NCBI GenBank assembly: GCA_001414485.1
Contig: LLEY01000098.1
Span: 175,367-239,366 of the forward strand
Direction: 5' to 3'
Length of the DNA stretch: 64,000 nt
Origin: Calycina herbarum
Taxonomy: Eukaryota > Ascomycota > Leotiomycetes > Helotiales > Pezizellaceae
The notes under the pieces were generated by a model, which saw only the letters and a program-made list of their open reading frames with translations, ran no database searches and was not told where the DNA came from. Every line of letters starts with the position of its first letter. Within the stretch, counting starts at the first letter, position 1. The position numbers were made by a program, and so were the translations under genes. This document shows, one piece after another, positions 34,021 to 46,671 of the stretch.

Positions 34021-35002
34021 ATGAGATTCTTGTGTCTGCCTGGAGCATATGGAAGCGCCGATGCAAGTACTGCCACTTCAATATACCCTTGAGCAAAGAC
34101 TAACAACTGAGCAGAAATTCAAAGTGCAACTTGGTATGCAACTCATCTATCTCCATGTATTTTCATTTTTCCCAATAGACATTTACTTACATCCTCCAAG
34201 CACCACTCGTTAAAGAATTGAGATCCGACAATACCGCTGAATTGCATTTCATTCACGGACCAGTCGAAGCATTTCCACCGGAGGGATTTGAAGATTACTT
34301 TGGCCCCGGTCCACATTACCGATTCATCGAGCCACCGAAAAATGCACAAGGTGGCAGCGATTTACTTGAGCGAATTCGAAATTTCCCCAAGGGCGCAACT
34401 GCAGAAGACCAGATGCGAGAGTTGATGAGAGGGGACAGTGCAGCAGCAGTCGTACCCGATGTCGATGATCGTTCTGGTCAGGAAAGCGCACAATATGCGC
34501 TGGAATATCTGTACGAAGTCATGGAGAAAGATGGTCCTTTTGATGGCATTATAGGGTACTCTGAGGGTGCTACCGTTGCATCGACACTCTTACTGCATGA
34601 ACAGAAGAGATACGAGGAAACTGGTAGAGAACCAATGTTCAAGTGCGGCCTATTTTTTGCTGGATGGCCACCGCTGACTCCGGAGCTTGATGGGATTGTT
34701 CTTGCGGATGAGTCTGAGTTGATGATCACTATCCCAACATGTCATATCAGTAAGTACAACCATCACTACTGATGTTGATCTGGTTGCTAACTACTCTCTC
34801 AGTTGGATCTCTAGATCCTTACCTCGCTGGCTCAGTCGCTCTCTACAACGTCTGTGACGGTGATACTGCACACCTCTTCGACCACGCCAAAGGCCACACA
34901 TTACCAAGAGATAAGGAGACCGTCAGAGAACTCGGAGACATCGTACGAAGAATGGCTTCCGATCTTCGATGCGATTCCGACTCTGACGCCGGAATGATGT
35001 GA
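34021..35002 (+). CDS. FSH1/LovG-type serine hydrolase, likely polyketide-releasing
   Basis: Exons 34021-34062, 34115-34133, 34201-34749 and 34803-35002 join in frame to 269 residues. The protein is an alpha/beta hydrolase of the FSH1 family. The start MRFLCLPGAYGSAD corresponds to the family's first strand and oxyanion loop. The nucleophile elbow is GYSEGA near residue 145. The Asp is probably that of SLDPY near 209, and the His is in KGHTLPRD. The first intron has a GC donor (gcaagt), the second exon is only 19 nt, and both are needed to keep KFKVQLAPLVKELR in frame. In fungal HR-PKS clusters such proteins (LovG is the known example) hydrolyse the thioester that tethers the finished chain to the ACP. 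The PKS here has no thioesterase domain, which supports that role by inference. Confidence 0.88.
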
Positions 35003-36039
35003 GCTCATGGTGATGGCAGTGTAGACAAGTGCATATTGGCGTTCACGGATTCAAAAGACTTTGAGGCATAGATATACCCAAACCAAATCACAAACGGGGG
35101 ACAAAGTCATGGCGTTACTTTGTATATAAATTTCTTTCTCTTTCTCTGGCCTAGATGGCTTTAGTAAAGATTAATTCTTAGCTTTAGATATTTTGATTGG
35201 ATTTTTTCTGTATATATTTCTTTCTTTTCAAATCATATAAATTCAAGCTCATCAAATCTCCAATTTCCTCTGCAAGCATGCTGTTGAATTGACTTTGAGG
35301 CCAATCATGATCTACCCAGGGTGTGATCGCTAACAGTTCTCCATGGGGCTGGAAACGGGCTCACGATTGGTCGAAGCCGAGCTTCCTTTTCTTTCAGATT
35401 GGGCGTAACCCCTCATTTCAAACAACCTGCTTCTTCTCATCCCTCGCGCGTCCAAACCATCAAAAGGATCTCCCAAAAGATCCTCATATCGTTTCTCCCA
35501 GCTTGCCGCCACCCTCAATCGTGTCTGTCAATCTACGCGCCCGGCGACCGCATTTCTTGCGACCTTTCTCAACCAAACACAGAAAGCCAACTCTCTCAAA
35601 TGAACGGCCAATAATTTATCTTGGCAGACGGCTATCCCCCCTTCCACCCGGGGCAACAATACCCGTTGAAACAACCCATAACCTTTGGGAGATCTTGTGG
35701 AGTGATGTTCTTCCTTCGTATTCGAGCTCGGGCTCGGATCACGACACGGTTATGTGTTTAGGCCAAGTGGGGTTCGTGGTTCTTTCCCCTGCGCCACCGC
35801 TTGGATCCAGGGACCTGGACTTCTTCCAAAAGATCTGATACATGGTGAGGAGGAAACGAAACAGAGGGTCCCCGGATGGGAGCTTGTTCTGTAAGTCAAT
35901 GCTGAAATGGCGGGATATCAGCAAAGTTGCTTTAGCTCTCTTAGCTAGCCCCGGATGGTGTGGTGAGTGCCACTGTGATAGAAGCGAGATGAAATGCTTG
36001 ATGTGTTTGAATGAGTAGTTGTTTGTGGGGAATTGAATT
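35003..36039. other. Spacer between hydrolase and ABC transporter
   Basis: It holds the hydrolase 3' flank and the transporter promoter. A 171-codon open stretch at 35323-35838 has low-complexity Pro/Ser/Arg-rich composition and no support. Confidence 0.4.
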
Positions 36040-39000
36040 ATGTCTCGAGATTCTGGTAGTCAATATTCGAGAGTCGAGGGGAATGTACCTTTGTTATCTG
36101 ATCTTGAGGAAGTAGATGAGAGCTCTGAGAGAGATAGTACTTCCTCGACTACATGGCAAAATTCCCCCACGTCACCTGTGTTGCCAGAGTATGAGAAACA
36201 ATATACTTCAACGAACACTGATACCCAGCAAGCTGGGAGAAACAAAATGATGGCCCCAATTTCCGAGGGGTCGGCTTCCCCAACCTCGCCGACCTTCCAG
36301 TCACATTCCGCGAGTGCCAGGTTGTTGTCTGAAGATTCCGAGCAGAATGTCGTCGGCGAAGAGGAAGAGGAAAAGCCTGTTGCACCCCCTCCCAAGGAGG
36401 AAAAGAAGCCCTTCATCACTGCTGAGCACAAGATAGCATTCTCTCATTTCCTTGTAAGATATACCTAGGATTATGTTGATATATATTGACAAGTCTTGAT
36501 AGAGAATATTTTCATACGCGACTTTGAGTGATAAGTTCATTTTATTTGCTGCTTCCACTGCATCAATATGTACTGGTGTCACGCTTCCACTTATGAATGT
36601 CGTCTTTGGTGGGATATACTTCCTTCATACAAGGGTCTATTTCATCGCTAATTTTCCAAGGTCAACTCGTTGGTGCATTCAGTGCATTTTATAACCCGGA
36701 GTCTGGAGAAACGAAAGAGATGTTTCTTGATACCATAAACCAAAATGTGTAAGATCTCTCGTCGTCCTCACATTATACCAAGCTAATATCTCATAGTTTA
36801 TATATGGTTTATCTATTTGCCGGAAGGCTTGTACTCGATTATATCGCAATAGTAACCCATCTAACCCTCCATCATAACGCCTCATTGCTAACCTACTCAC
36901 AGCTAGGATTCCGCATGGTAAGTATCCGCGTCTCAGCAGTAATCCGCCTCACCTACCTCAAAGCTCTCTTCGCCCAACCAATCTCAGTCCTCGACACCCT
37001 TCCCCCCGGGCAAACAGCAGCAATAATAACCATCACAGCCAACATCCTTCAATCCGGTATCTCTGAGAAACTCTCCATGTTCCTTCAAAGTACCACCCTA
37101 GTCATCACAGCTGTAATCATAGCCTTCCACTACAGTATCCTACTCACTTTAGTAACCAGCTTGGGATTGGTGTTTATTGTGGTTTTTTATGTCATGACGA
37201 TTCCTTATTTAGTGGAGAAGATGAAGCAGGTTGAACATGCTGATCGCATGGGGAGCAGTGTTGCGAGTGAGGTTTTTGCGGGGATTAGGATGGTGGTTGC
37301 TTGTGGGGCGGAGGGGAAGATGGGGAAGAGGTATGCGGAGTGGGTTGGGGAGTCGAGGAGGCGGGGGTTGAGGATGAGTCCGCTTGTTGCTATACAGCAG
37401 GCTCCTGGTAAGCTATGTATTGTTCAGATGTTCGGGGTGGGTGGCTAATTTATGTGTAGTTTATTTTGCTATTAATGCGTAAGATTCTCGCCCCTTGTCA
37501 ACACTGAGAGGTTTGCGATTTAACTGACTATCATAGAACTTTTGCTCTTTCGTTTTGGTTTGCTATCAAGATGTATATGGGTGCCATGATATCAAGTGTC
37601 ACAACAATGGTCATGTGAGTAATTCTTCACGTCCTTCCTGAATTCCCAAAGCTGCATCTAACCTCAACTCAGTGTCCTATCATCCATCATGACAATTGTA
37701 ATGTCCATCGGAAGTATCTCCGCGCCAGTAACAGCAGCAGCCCAAGCCGCCGGAGCAGCAAGTATCTTCTTCACCATCATCGACACGCCCCAACCCAAGA
37801 CTGGAGGCGTTTCTGCCCCAGATGTCTCATCTCAAGAAGACATAGTTCTTGAGAATGTCAATTTTGCATACCCAACCAGAGCGGATGTCAAAGTTCTAGA
37901 TAATTTGTGCCTCCGCTTCCCGGCGGGAAAACAAACCGCAATAGTAGGGGCATCCGGTGCCGGAAAAAGTACCATCGTCTGTCTTTTGGAAAGATGGTAC
38001 GAACTAGATGGTAACATGACAGATAACATGATCGTACGTCTCCCTTCTTCTTCCCTCCCCCTCCACTTATCAACTGACATTCCCAGACCCTCTACTTCCG
38101 AAATGGAACCATAAAAGTCGGCGATAAAAATCTCCACGAAATAGACATCCACTGGTGGCGTTCCCAAATCGGTCTCGTACAACAAGAACCCTTTCTATTC
38201 AACGACACGATATATAAAAATATCGAATACGGTCTCATAGGCACGAAATGGGAACATGCGCCTAGAGCGAAGAAAAGGAAATTAGTGAAGAAAGCTTGTA
38301 GAGAAGCTTTTGCGGATGAATTTATCCTTCGTCTTCCTGAAGTACTACCCATCCCTCTCCTTCCCCACGCATCTCTTTCCACTCAACTAACCTGTTCCAG
38401 GCATACAATACCCTAGTAGGCAACGCAGGAATCAAACTCTCAGGCGGCCAACGTCAACGTCTCGCCATAGCAAGAAGTATAGTCAAACAACCTAAGATCC
38501 TCATCCTCGACGAAGCAACCTCAGCAATCGATGTCAAGGGTGAGAAAATCGTTCAGAAGGCTTTGGATAAAGTTAGTAAGGGACGGACTACTATTATTAT
38601 TGCGCATCGCTTGAGTACTGTTATGAAAGCTGATCGGATTGTTGTGTTGAAAAAAGGACGGGTTGTGCAAGAGGGGACGCATGGGGAATTGATGGCTGAA
38701 GTCGGGGGACCTTATTGGGGCTTGGCTGGGAGGCAGGCTTTGATGGGTGGGAATGAATTGCTGCAGGGTAGTGGAGATGGGGGTGATCTCAGCGAAAAGG
38801 TGGAGGCGAGTGGGATGCGTGGGTTGAGTGAGAAGAAAGTGCAAGAGGATGATGATGATGATAACCAGGCTTTAGAGGCTAAGTATAGTATTGATCTTGA
38901 TGATGAGATGCAATTTGAGGATTTGGATAAGAAGAGGAAAGGCTTCTTGGGGAGTTTTGAGCTCTTTTTGTGGGAGCAGAAACCTCAGTGGAAGTGGTAT

Positions 39001-41318
39001 GCTTTGATGCTCGTGGCTGCACTTCTTGCTGGTGGTAAGTTCTTCCGACCCCCCGTTCTTGTGTCCGGATTGAAAGTTCGCTAACTCTCTTACCCTAGCC
39101 GCCTTCCCACTACACGCATTCCTTTTCGCCAAACTCATCTCTCTCTTTAATCTTCAAGGCGACTACCTGATATCTGAAACAAACTTCTGGTGCCTCATGT
39201 TCACTTTGCTCGCCATCGGTGTAGGAATAAGCTACTTCATCCTCGGCTGGTCCTCCAACACGGTCTCATTCGTTTGTCTCCCCTTCTTCTCTCCCTCCTT
39301 TCCCATAAACTAACACCACCCCACAGAACATAACAGCAACCTACCGCCTCGAATACTTCACCAACACCCTCCAAAAACCAATCTCCTACCACGATCTCCC
39401 CAGCAACTCAATCGGCTCCCTCACCTCCCTAATGGCCACAGACCCCACCTTGCTCCAACAACTCCTTGGTCTCAACATGGCTATAGTCTTCATCTCCCTC
39501 TTCAATATTCTCGGTTGTATTGCTATAAGCTTTTACTTCGGTTGGAAACTTACTTTGCTTACTATTTTATCTGCGATGCCTATTATTCTTGCTGCGGGAT
39601 TCTTTAGGTTGAGGTATGAGACGAGGGCGGAGGAGGCGAATCAGGAGGTCTTTAGGGAGAGTGCTGGGTTTGCTACGGAGAGTATTGGGGCTGTGAGGAC
39701 GGTTACTAGTTTGGGGTTGGAGGGGAGTATTGTAAGCCATCCTTCTCTTTTTCCCGTTGTTTGGACTTTCATTATTGGTGGCCGGGAGCAAGTCTCATGC
39801 ACGCGACTCTTGGTTCGTTTTGAATAGATGCTCATTTCTTGTAGTGCGGACGTTATGAGAAGTTACTGAGGGAACATGCTGGCAGGGCATGGGGGAGGGA
39901 GAAGTGGAGTACCCTGATTTTTGCCCTGAGTGACAGTGTATCTTTGCTTTGCATGGCTTTTGTTTTGTGGTATGGGGGACAGTTACTTGCTGATCATGAG
40001 TACACGCCTTTTAATTATTGTAAGTCATCTCCCTCCACTTGTGATTTGAAAAGATCACTGACAAAATTCTTAGTGGTTGTATATCTAGCTGTTGTTCAGG
40101 GATCCACAAGTGCGGGTCAATCATTGAGTTTTGGACCAAGTATGTACTCCCTTTTTCCTTTCACTGAAATCGATTGCTTACCGATTCGATAGATATTGCG
40201 CAAGCGTTTGCTGCAGCAACACGTATTGAAAAGATGCGACCCACTGAGAAAGCTGGGAGTGTTGAAACTCCATTTAAGCTTGATAACGAGGATGACGAAA
40301 AGGGAGTTCAAGGGGTAAAGATTGAATTGAAGGATGTCTGGTTCCAATATCCAACACGAGACGTTCCAGTGCTGAGGGGGTTGAATATGACTGTAAGTAC
40401 ACCTCATATTCTTCAGAATCTAAACTTATAATTCCTTCAAGATTGAGAAGGGCCAATTCGCCGCCATAGTCGGCCCATCAGGTTGCGGAAAGACAAGCAT
40501 CATCTCCCTCTTAGAAAGGTAGCCCCCCTCCCCCCAAAAGAAAGCAGCCCAAGCTAACAACCCCAGATTCTACACCCCCCAAAAGGGCCAAATCCTCTTC
40601 CAAAATCGCTCCCTCCCAACGATACCCCTAAAAGAATATCGTTCCCACCTCTCCCTCGTATCCCAAGAACCCTCCCTCTTCACCGGAACCCTACGGTCTA
40701 ACATCCTCCTCGGAGTCCCATCTCCACCCCTCACATCCCCAACAAAATCGCCCTTCCCCTCAACCTCTTCATCAGCACCATTCCCAATCTTCGACCACAC
40801 CCACGCCACAACCCTCGAAAAAACCCTCGAAAAAGCAGCAAAGTCCGCCTCCCTCCATGACTTCATATCCTCTCTACCTGAGGGATATAATACCGAAGTT
40901 GGAACCAACGGGCTCGCTTTATCTGGGGGACAAAAACAGAGGGTTAGTATTGCGAGAGCACTGGCTAGGGATCCGAGGGTTTTACTGTTGGATGAGGCGA
41001 CTAGTAATTTAGATGGGGAGACGGAACGGGAGGTCCAAGGGATGCTGGAGGAGAGGGGGAGGGGACGGACGATGGTTGTTGTTGCGCATAGACTGGCGAC
41101 GGTTATGAGGGCTGATGTTGTTTTTGTTGTTGTTGGGGGGCGGGTTGTTGAGAGGGGAAGTCATGGGAGCTTGCTTGGGAGGAAGGGGGTTTATTGGGAG
41201 ATGGTATGTTTTGATTCTTCTGATCCTTTTCTGATAGTGATATGTTTTAACGTTTGAGACGAGGGCTTTTGGCTAATGTTTTGGGATTTAGTGTCAAGCA
41301 CAGGCTCTTGATCAGTGA
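36040..41318 (+). CDS. Full-size MDR-type ABC transporter (ABCB, TMD-NBD-TMD-NBD)
   Basis: Eighteen exons (36040-36453, 36503-36608, 36661-36748, 36797-36851, 36903-37407, 37460-37478, 37537-37614, 37673-38033, 38087-38341, 38401-39034, 39099-39271, 39327-39731, 39845-40019, 40074-40139, 40193-40392, 40442-40518, 40567-41203, 41292-41318) total 4275 nt and give 1424 residues without a frame break. An acidic Ser/Pro-rich cytoplasmic tail of about 140 residues precedes TMD1. NBD1 has Walker [10 protein letters not shown] near 515, signature LSGGQRQR near 640, Walker [13 protein letters not shown] and the H-loop AHRLST. After a charged linker and TMD2, NBD2 has GPSGCGKTS near 1190, LSGGQKQR near 1322, [11 protein letters not shown] and AHRLAT. 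Both sites look catalytically complete. It sits in the plasma or vacuolar membrane and exports hydrophobic compounds. Its position next to the PKS and hydrolase suggests efflux of, or self-protection from, the product. Confidence 0.93.
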
Positions 41319-41562
41319 AGTTAGAAATTGTGGAGAGGGTTGAGGATCTTGAGGCGGTTGACTTTTGGGGGCATGGAATGACTTGGTGTAGAAATTATGT
41401 ATCATGGGAGGCGTTGGTGTTTGTATGCATATCATCTTGAAGTCAAGTTCTCATATCTTGAATCTCTTTCCCGCCTCGTATTTTGCAGGATACAACAATG
41501 AATTAAACCTTTAAGGCCACCTAGAGAAGAGCTCTCTCATGTCACATCGCAATCACTCGGAC

Positions 41563-42015
41563 CTATTTTTTAATTTCAGTTGGGTTATATACTTCATTCC
41601 CTTGGTTACAGTACATGATATCCAGACTAAGTGCAAGCATTTCAAAGGGTCGAGGTGTGGGAAGCACGAATATCTCGTAACTATCGTCTTGACAAGGTGC
41701 TATTGCCATTTTCTTATCATTTCCAATCTCTTCTGGGCACCTTCCTGTCGACAAATAAACGATCATTCCAAGTGACCAAAAGCTATCTACTTGCTTCCCG
41801 GGGGACCCACGACCGATGAAGTTCGGAACTCCGAAAGACTCTCTAAGCTTTCGTCTCATTTTAGAACTCACGCTTTTAAAGGTATGGAATAGGGAAACAA
41901 AAGCTTGCCTCTTATAAGTTGTGAGCAGGTAAAAACTATATGAGGTTGATGCACGAAACAATAGACGTGGTGAGGAAGGAGGTAGGTTTGGAATGAGTAT
42001 TGTGATAAGGCTCAA
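41563..42015 (-). pseudogene. Possible protein-kinase domain relic
   Basis: The minus-strand frame includes SFGVPNFIGRGSPGKQVD followed by SFWSLGMIVYLSTGRCPEE. This resembles kinase subdomains VIII-IX (GTPxFxAPE ... VDIWSLGVILYxLLTGxxPF) with the APE Glu lost and an extra residue. No N-lobe, HRD or DFG motif is nearby, so at most a fragment remains. A second minus-strand piece at 43736-43960 ends FLFQNDPSNRRPIEMSI, loosely like subdomain XI. Confidence 0.3.
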
Positions 42016-44705
42016 TGGGCATGATGTGAGGTTTTACAAGGAGAAACTCTACGAGACCTATGTTGTACATCCAATTCAGTATTTAAGAAACCCAATATTC
42101 AAGAATAATGGCACTATAGTTCCTACACCTCGAACTCCAGTACGTGTGCTGCCGTGTTGTCGTGTCTTACACTATTGCATCATTGGAGAGCTGGTTTCTT
42201 TCGAGAATTCGAGCTTATGGTATTATTGAAAAGTAGCTCTCCCACGTAGCTGAGTAGGTGGGGTAAAGTCAGGATATGCTATGCAAATATTGTTGTCGAA
42301 TTCTTTTCCGTTGTCGATTGCTAATTATAATTTCTGTCGAATTCGGCGAGGCGCTTAGTACCTTTGATCTATAAGTTCTCTTTGTTCTGGGTTTTTGCCG
42401 GGGAGATGTAGAGAGAGTGAGACGATACTATACAGCAGATTCCCAAGCAGCCCATGTGCCTTTCGACGTCGTTTTTCTACCTCCATGAGTAATTGTAAAA
42501 TCTTTGGTGACTTTTTTTTATGCTCAGGTTCTTAAAAGTCAAATGGTGAACAGGTCAATGTGATTCTATTCAAGTCGTCTATTAGCAATGTATCTCACCA
42601 GTTGATAATACAGAATCTTTGCAATGTTAAAACGAAACATACAGTAGCTTTGGGGCCATGAAGGACTGGGGTTGAGAGTATCGCGATAAGATGGGGATGC
42701 GATGATACGTGATTTGTGGTTATATGAATAGGATACTCCCTTTTCTGTGTTTCTGAAACCTTGGCTAGGTAGGCTGTATATATCTTCTCTTGTAATATAG
42801 ATTATACAGCGAGGATCTTGTTTCAGGAATTTCTTTCTATTCTGCTCCTTACCATTTGGCCTTCCTTCTTTGTATCTCAACATACCTTAATTGTAGTTGC
42901 TCGTATTTATTTTGTAAATTTTCATCTACTGGGCGGGCTGTTAGTCCATCCAGTATTTTCATATACTCCAGTATCAATGCCCTGGTGGTCCTAGTCTGCC
43001 GAGACAAGTACAGTCTAGAAGTGGAACATTTTGGTAGATGTGTGGTGTTAACTTTTACCTTGGTCCACTTCAGAGATTTGCTTCCTGTCCACATTTTTAC
43101 ACTCATGATTTTGCCAACAAGTTGATATGTAACCCGCCACGGAGTGAGCATGAGAAGTTGGAAGATGACATCGATGTCTTGTTGTCGACTTTGTTTCTGT
43201 TGTCGAATCTTGTCCATATTTTCGGCTTCATTTTGCGTAGGTTGAGGTCAAAGATTGGTGGATATGCTTGAGTGGATTTGTCGTTCAACAAGTTTATCTC
43301 TGTCGGAAAAATATGGGTTCTGCTGAGTTCCCAAGAGTCAACAATCAAAGCGGTACCGCGGTAGTGAACCAGGCTTCGAGTTGCTCTGTGTTGGACTCGT
43401 TACCTACATCCTTTTTATCCTGGAGAAGTGGAGCATAGTACATATCTTGCTTCGGGAGTTTTGTTTTTCGGTAGGATTATGATACACTGCTTGTAGCTAC
43501 GGTGGGTGGTACTAACTTGAGGGAGTTTTCGTATGCTATATAGTAGGTTAGTTTGACAGCTGAAAAGACATGCTAGAGAGATGTTTCAATTGCCGTCATC
43601 ATGGCTTAAGTTTCAGCTTGTTGAAATTTCATGAAAATTGTTTTATTGTGGCTCACTGCTGATTTCTTTTTATTGTGACCTCAGTAAAATCTTCTTGAAA
43701 TATTGCCTACTTTTTGGTTTATCAACTGACTAAACTCAGATACTCATCTCGATAGGGCGTCTGTTTGAAGGATCATTTTGGAATAAGAAGTCCCTTGGAC
43801 CTGTACGACATCTAATGACTTGGACGAAGGTATAAAAGTCCCAAGCTGTGCTTTGAGTTGTTGCTTCGTAGATAGCTATTCGACACGTTCTCCAGTAATC
43901 CATTCTTGAGAAACATGACGAGTAGCTACTAAACAATATTTCATGGCGGGATGAATCCAAAAGACCAAGTGCGAGAAGTCTTGCTTCATTTGGAAAGGAG
44001 CTCCATTCATTGCTTGAAATCTTCGCTTGAAAGTCACAGTATTTTCGACGGTGGCAGATTTTTCGACAGTGATTGGTTGGGAATATATCTAAGGCGGATG
44101 GTTTGGTTTATCCAACTTAGAGAATCAGAATAGATCTTAATAACGTCGCCCCTCGGGATGTTGAAGGAAGGGAGAAAAGTGCGCAACTAGTCGGGCAACC
44201 TCACACAGCCAGATGAACGTTTTGCGTGAATCTGTATCGTAAATCCGCGGAGAACGGGAATCTGTGAGTATTTATATTCCCCCTTACTTCAAAACTTATG
44301 TACCAACTACCCTTCGCAGATGATGAATTCTTTTCGCTGTACTTGCCAAGTGGGCTTTGAGGTTGGGCTTTTCGTTTTCAAAATTCATATAATCAGTAAA
44401 CACTTAAATATTACCATTAGTTCTGAAATTCGGGAGTCCTTAGCAATACCGTGGACGTGTTCAAGAGTATAGAGAATACAGGGCGCTACGTTGTAATGCC
44501 CTGTAAAATCCCCTAAAGGATCCTGTGAACGGTGTCGGCAGCCTGAAGCCATAGGTGTAAGCGAGCCTATTAGTAGAACGCCTTGATGAACAGGGAGGTC
44601 TAATAAAATACAGCGTCATATTGTGGCTTTAGGGAATTACTAGAAGGAATTTCAGCGTAGTGCCCTGTCTTCAATGAGTTAGGATCTAACAAAAGACTAA
44701 TTCAC

Positions 44706-44905
44706 CTCGGAGATGTTTTTCACTCGGATATATTACTTTTTCTCAGAGTTTTTGACTCGGAGATATTCTCGGAATTACTTTGCTCGGAGAATAAAAATGC
44801 TTCGGAAATAGCTCGCAGATATTCTATTATTTCGGAAAAATGACATGTCTTTCACTCGGAGCTACTGTGTCACTTCGGAGATATTATTCTACTCGGAAAT
44901 ACCAG
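44706..44905 (+). repeat. Degenerate CTCGGAGATATT repeat cluster
   Basis: At least ten variants of the words ACTCGGAGATATT and TTCGGAAATA occur in 200 bp, at irregular 12-30 bp spacing. Examples begin near 44705, 44721, 44755, 44767, 44783, 44800, 44830, 44854, 44874 and 44891. The same word in reverse orientation (TATTTCCGAG) fills the last intron of the gene at 54520-56515. Confidence 0.75.
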
Positions 44906-46089
44906 TTTGTCGCTACCGGTAGGTCACCTACTAATCCAGTAAAAATATTTCCCTTTGCATTTGCTATTCGTGGGTCACCCCCGAGTAGTACTGAAGTTTA
45001 ATAGATACAGTAAATTCTCTTCTATTTCAACACTTGAATAGTTAAAGAAGGTAGATTGCTTTAGGAAATACATGAGATCTAGATATAAAAGATTTTGTGA
45101 GAAGCAGTAGTAGTCTAAAAAGGAGGGGTGAGAAAATTAGCCAAAGGATGGGATCATAGCCAAAACCTCAGCGAGGGTTTTTGTTCAAATTAAAAACCGA
45201 GTGAGAAAGATCGATGTGTACTTATTAAGAGCACATTTCCTAAAGTCCTTACTAAAGCTTCATTTCCAACTAGACCTGTAAGACCTGGTCAGGGGGAAAC
45301 GGCTGGGATTTGGGGAACGTTGTGAAATTTTCAAGTGAGCACTTGAGAAGCCTCGGTTCTATTCTATTAACGAAAGTGTTGCAGAGACAGCCTTACATGC
45401 GTTCTCACACCGCCTGAATGACACCGTTGCTGGGAGCTGCCGTACAATTTCTGTTAGGGCAAACCATGCAGTCTTTACCATGATAGAGTTTGTTCACTTC
45501 AAACCCTCATCATGCTTAGATGCTCTTTTGTTACTGCCGAATTTTATTTCGCCATCGTTAATTTTAGAACCTTTGTTAAAAAGCCTTCGTAATTTCTTTG
45601 ATCACCTTGAAATATCAAGTATTTCTACAAATACAATGTTGCCGGTGTGAAAGCAATAGTTGTGGGGTTATATTTTCTAGGGTATTGCAGTCCCAGATAG
45701 TGCATCCGACAATGAGTGTTTATCATACTACTTTGTTTGTTGATGGCTCCGAGTCATTATATATACTTCTTTGGGTTTCGACGTATCCGGGTTGAAAAAA
45801 TAGGAAATATGGGTGCTACTTGAAGAGAAAAGAAGAAGATTCAACAGCAGGTGTCAGCATTTTATGTCTGGTTGAAATTATGACCGCCCGGAAAATGATT
45901 AAAGAAATTCTCAAAAAACAGTTCTGATTTCTGTTTTACCCAGATCAAGCAGCCAACATCTTCAATAAATGAGCGGTACGCGTACCATGTCCAGGAAAGG
46001 AGAATGATGTCAAGCCATCAGATAAACCACCCAAGAGAAACTTGCTCAACAACCGAGGAAGTTTGTAGGATCAATTTGCGTTTATTGTA

Positions 46090-46671
46090 CTAGTTTTTGT
46101 TTCCCCCACCAATAGGTCGGCTCAGACGTATATCTTCAAATTGACATTGTGATATATTTTGTAATTCCAAATGATGAATGACAACAAATTTGATTTCGCT
46201 CCGTCTCGTTTTCTGGTCAATATGAATGCATCCAGATATGGAGATGTATTTCGAAAATTTCTCCCAATAGAGCTTCTTCAATGAAGCCGTGTTGGATTTC
46301 TGTTGCTTAAAATCAAGTCTGCTAGTTGGCGTCGTTTTGACACTAGCAAATAATTCGACAGTAATATCACACCATCTCCTAGAGTAATTTAATTCTTCCA
46401 GTTTTTGAACAATGCGAAGAAAGAGTTTGATGCGTGTTGAGAAAGGCAAATTACAAGTAGAAGTATCTTCAGGTAAAGTTACGCAGCACCCGCGTTTCAC
46501 TCTCCAGACACATCTTTCAGGCCGGTATTCGTTTTCTTTGGTATCATTCTCACAAGTATAGGCATTGTACTTTCTCAAACTCTTCCTACTAACATTATAA
46601 GAAGATTTATACAAGAGGTAAGATAGCCGGAGAACGAAGGTAACAGCTAGAAGCTGACAAGAGAGATTCAT
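46090..46671 (-). CDS. Unrecognised ORF, 193 codons
   Basis: A single uninterrupted minus-strand frame starts MNLSCQLLAVTFVLRLSYLL, a possible signal anchor. It continues as a basic, Lys/Arg/Cys-containing sequence (CVWRVKRGCCVTLPEDTSTC, EELNYSRRWCDITVELF) and ends PIGGGNKN. Its length in AT-rich DNA is unusual for chance. No family is recognised, and no introns or promoter evidence is seen. It may be a real gene, a relic of one, or chance. Confidence 0.3.
   Translation of the reverse strand: MNLSCQLLAVTFVLRLSYLLYKSSYNVSRKSLRKYNAYTCENDTKENEYRPERCVWRVKRGCCVTLPEDTSTCNLPFSTRIKLFLRIVQKLEELNYSRRWCDITVELFASVKTTPTSRLDFKQQKSNTASLKKLYWEKFSKYISISGCIHIDQKTRRSEIKFVVIHHLELQNISQCQFEDIRLSRPIGGGNKN

Noticed and set aside
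35323..35838. 171-codon open frame between the hydrolase and the ABC transporter
   Set aside because: Low-complexity Pro/Ser/Arg composition, no motif, and it occupies the transporter's promoter region; most likely chance.
36903..36940. A further intron in the ABC transporter starting at the gtaagt after CGCATG
   Set aside because: The apparent intron would be only 19 nt, and reading through keeps [18 protein letters not shown] in frame as expected for the family.
42849..43217. 122-codon minus-strand frame
   Set aside because: Basic, low-information sequence in AT-rich DNA without introns or motifs; could be a relic but nothing supports it.
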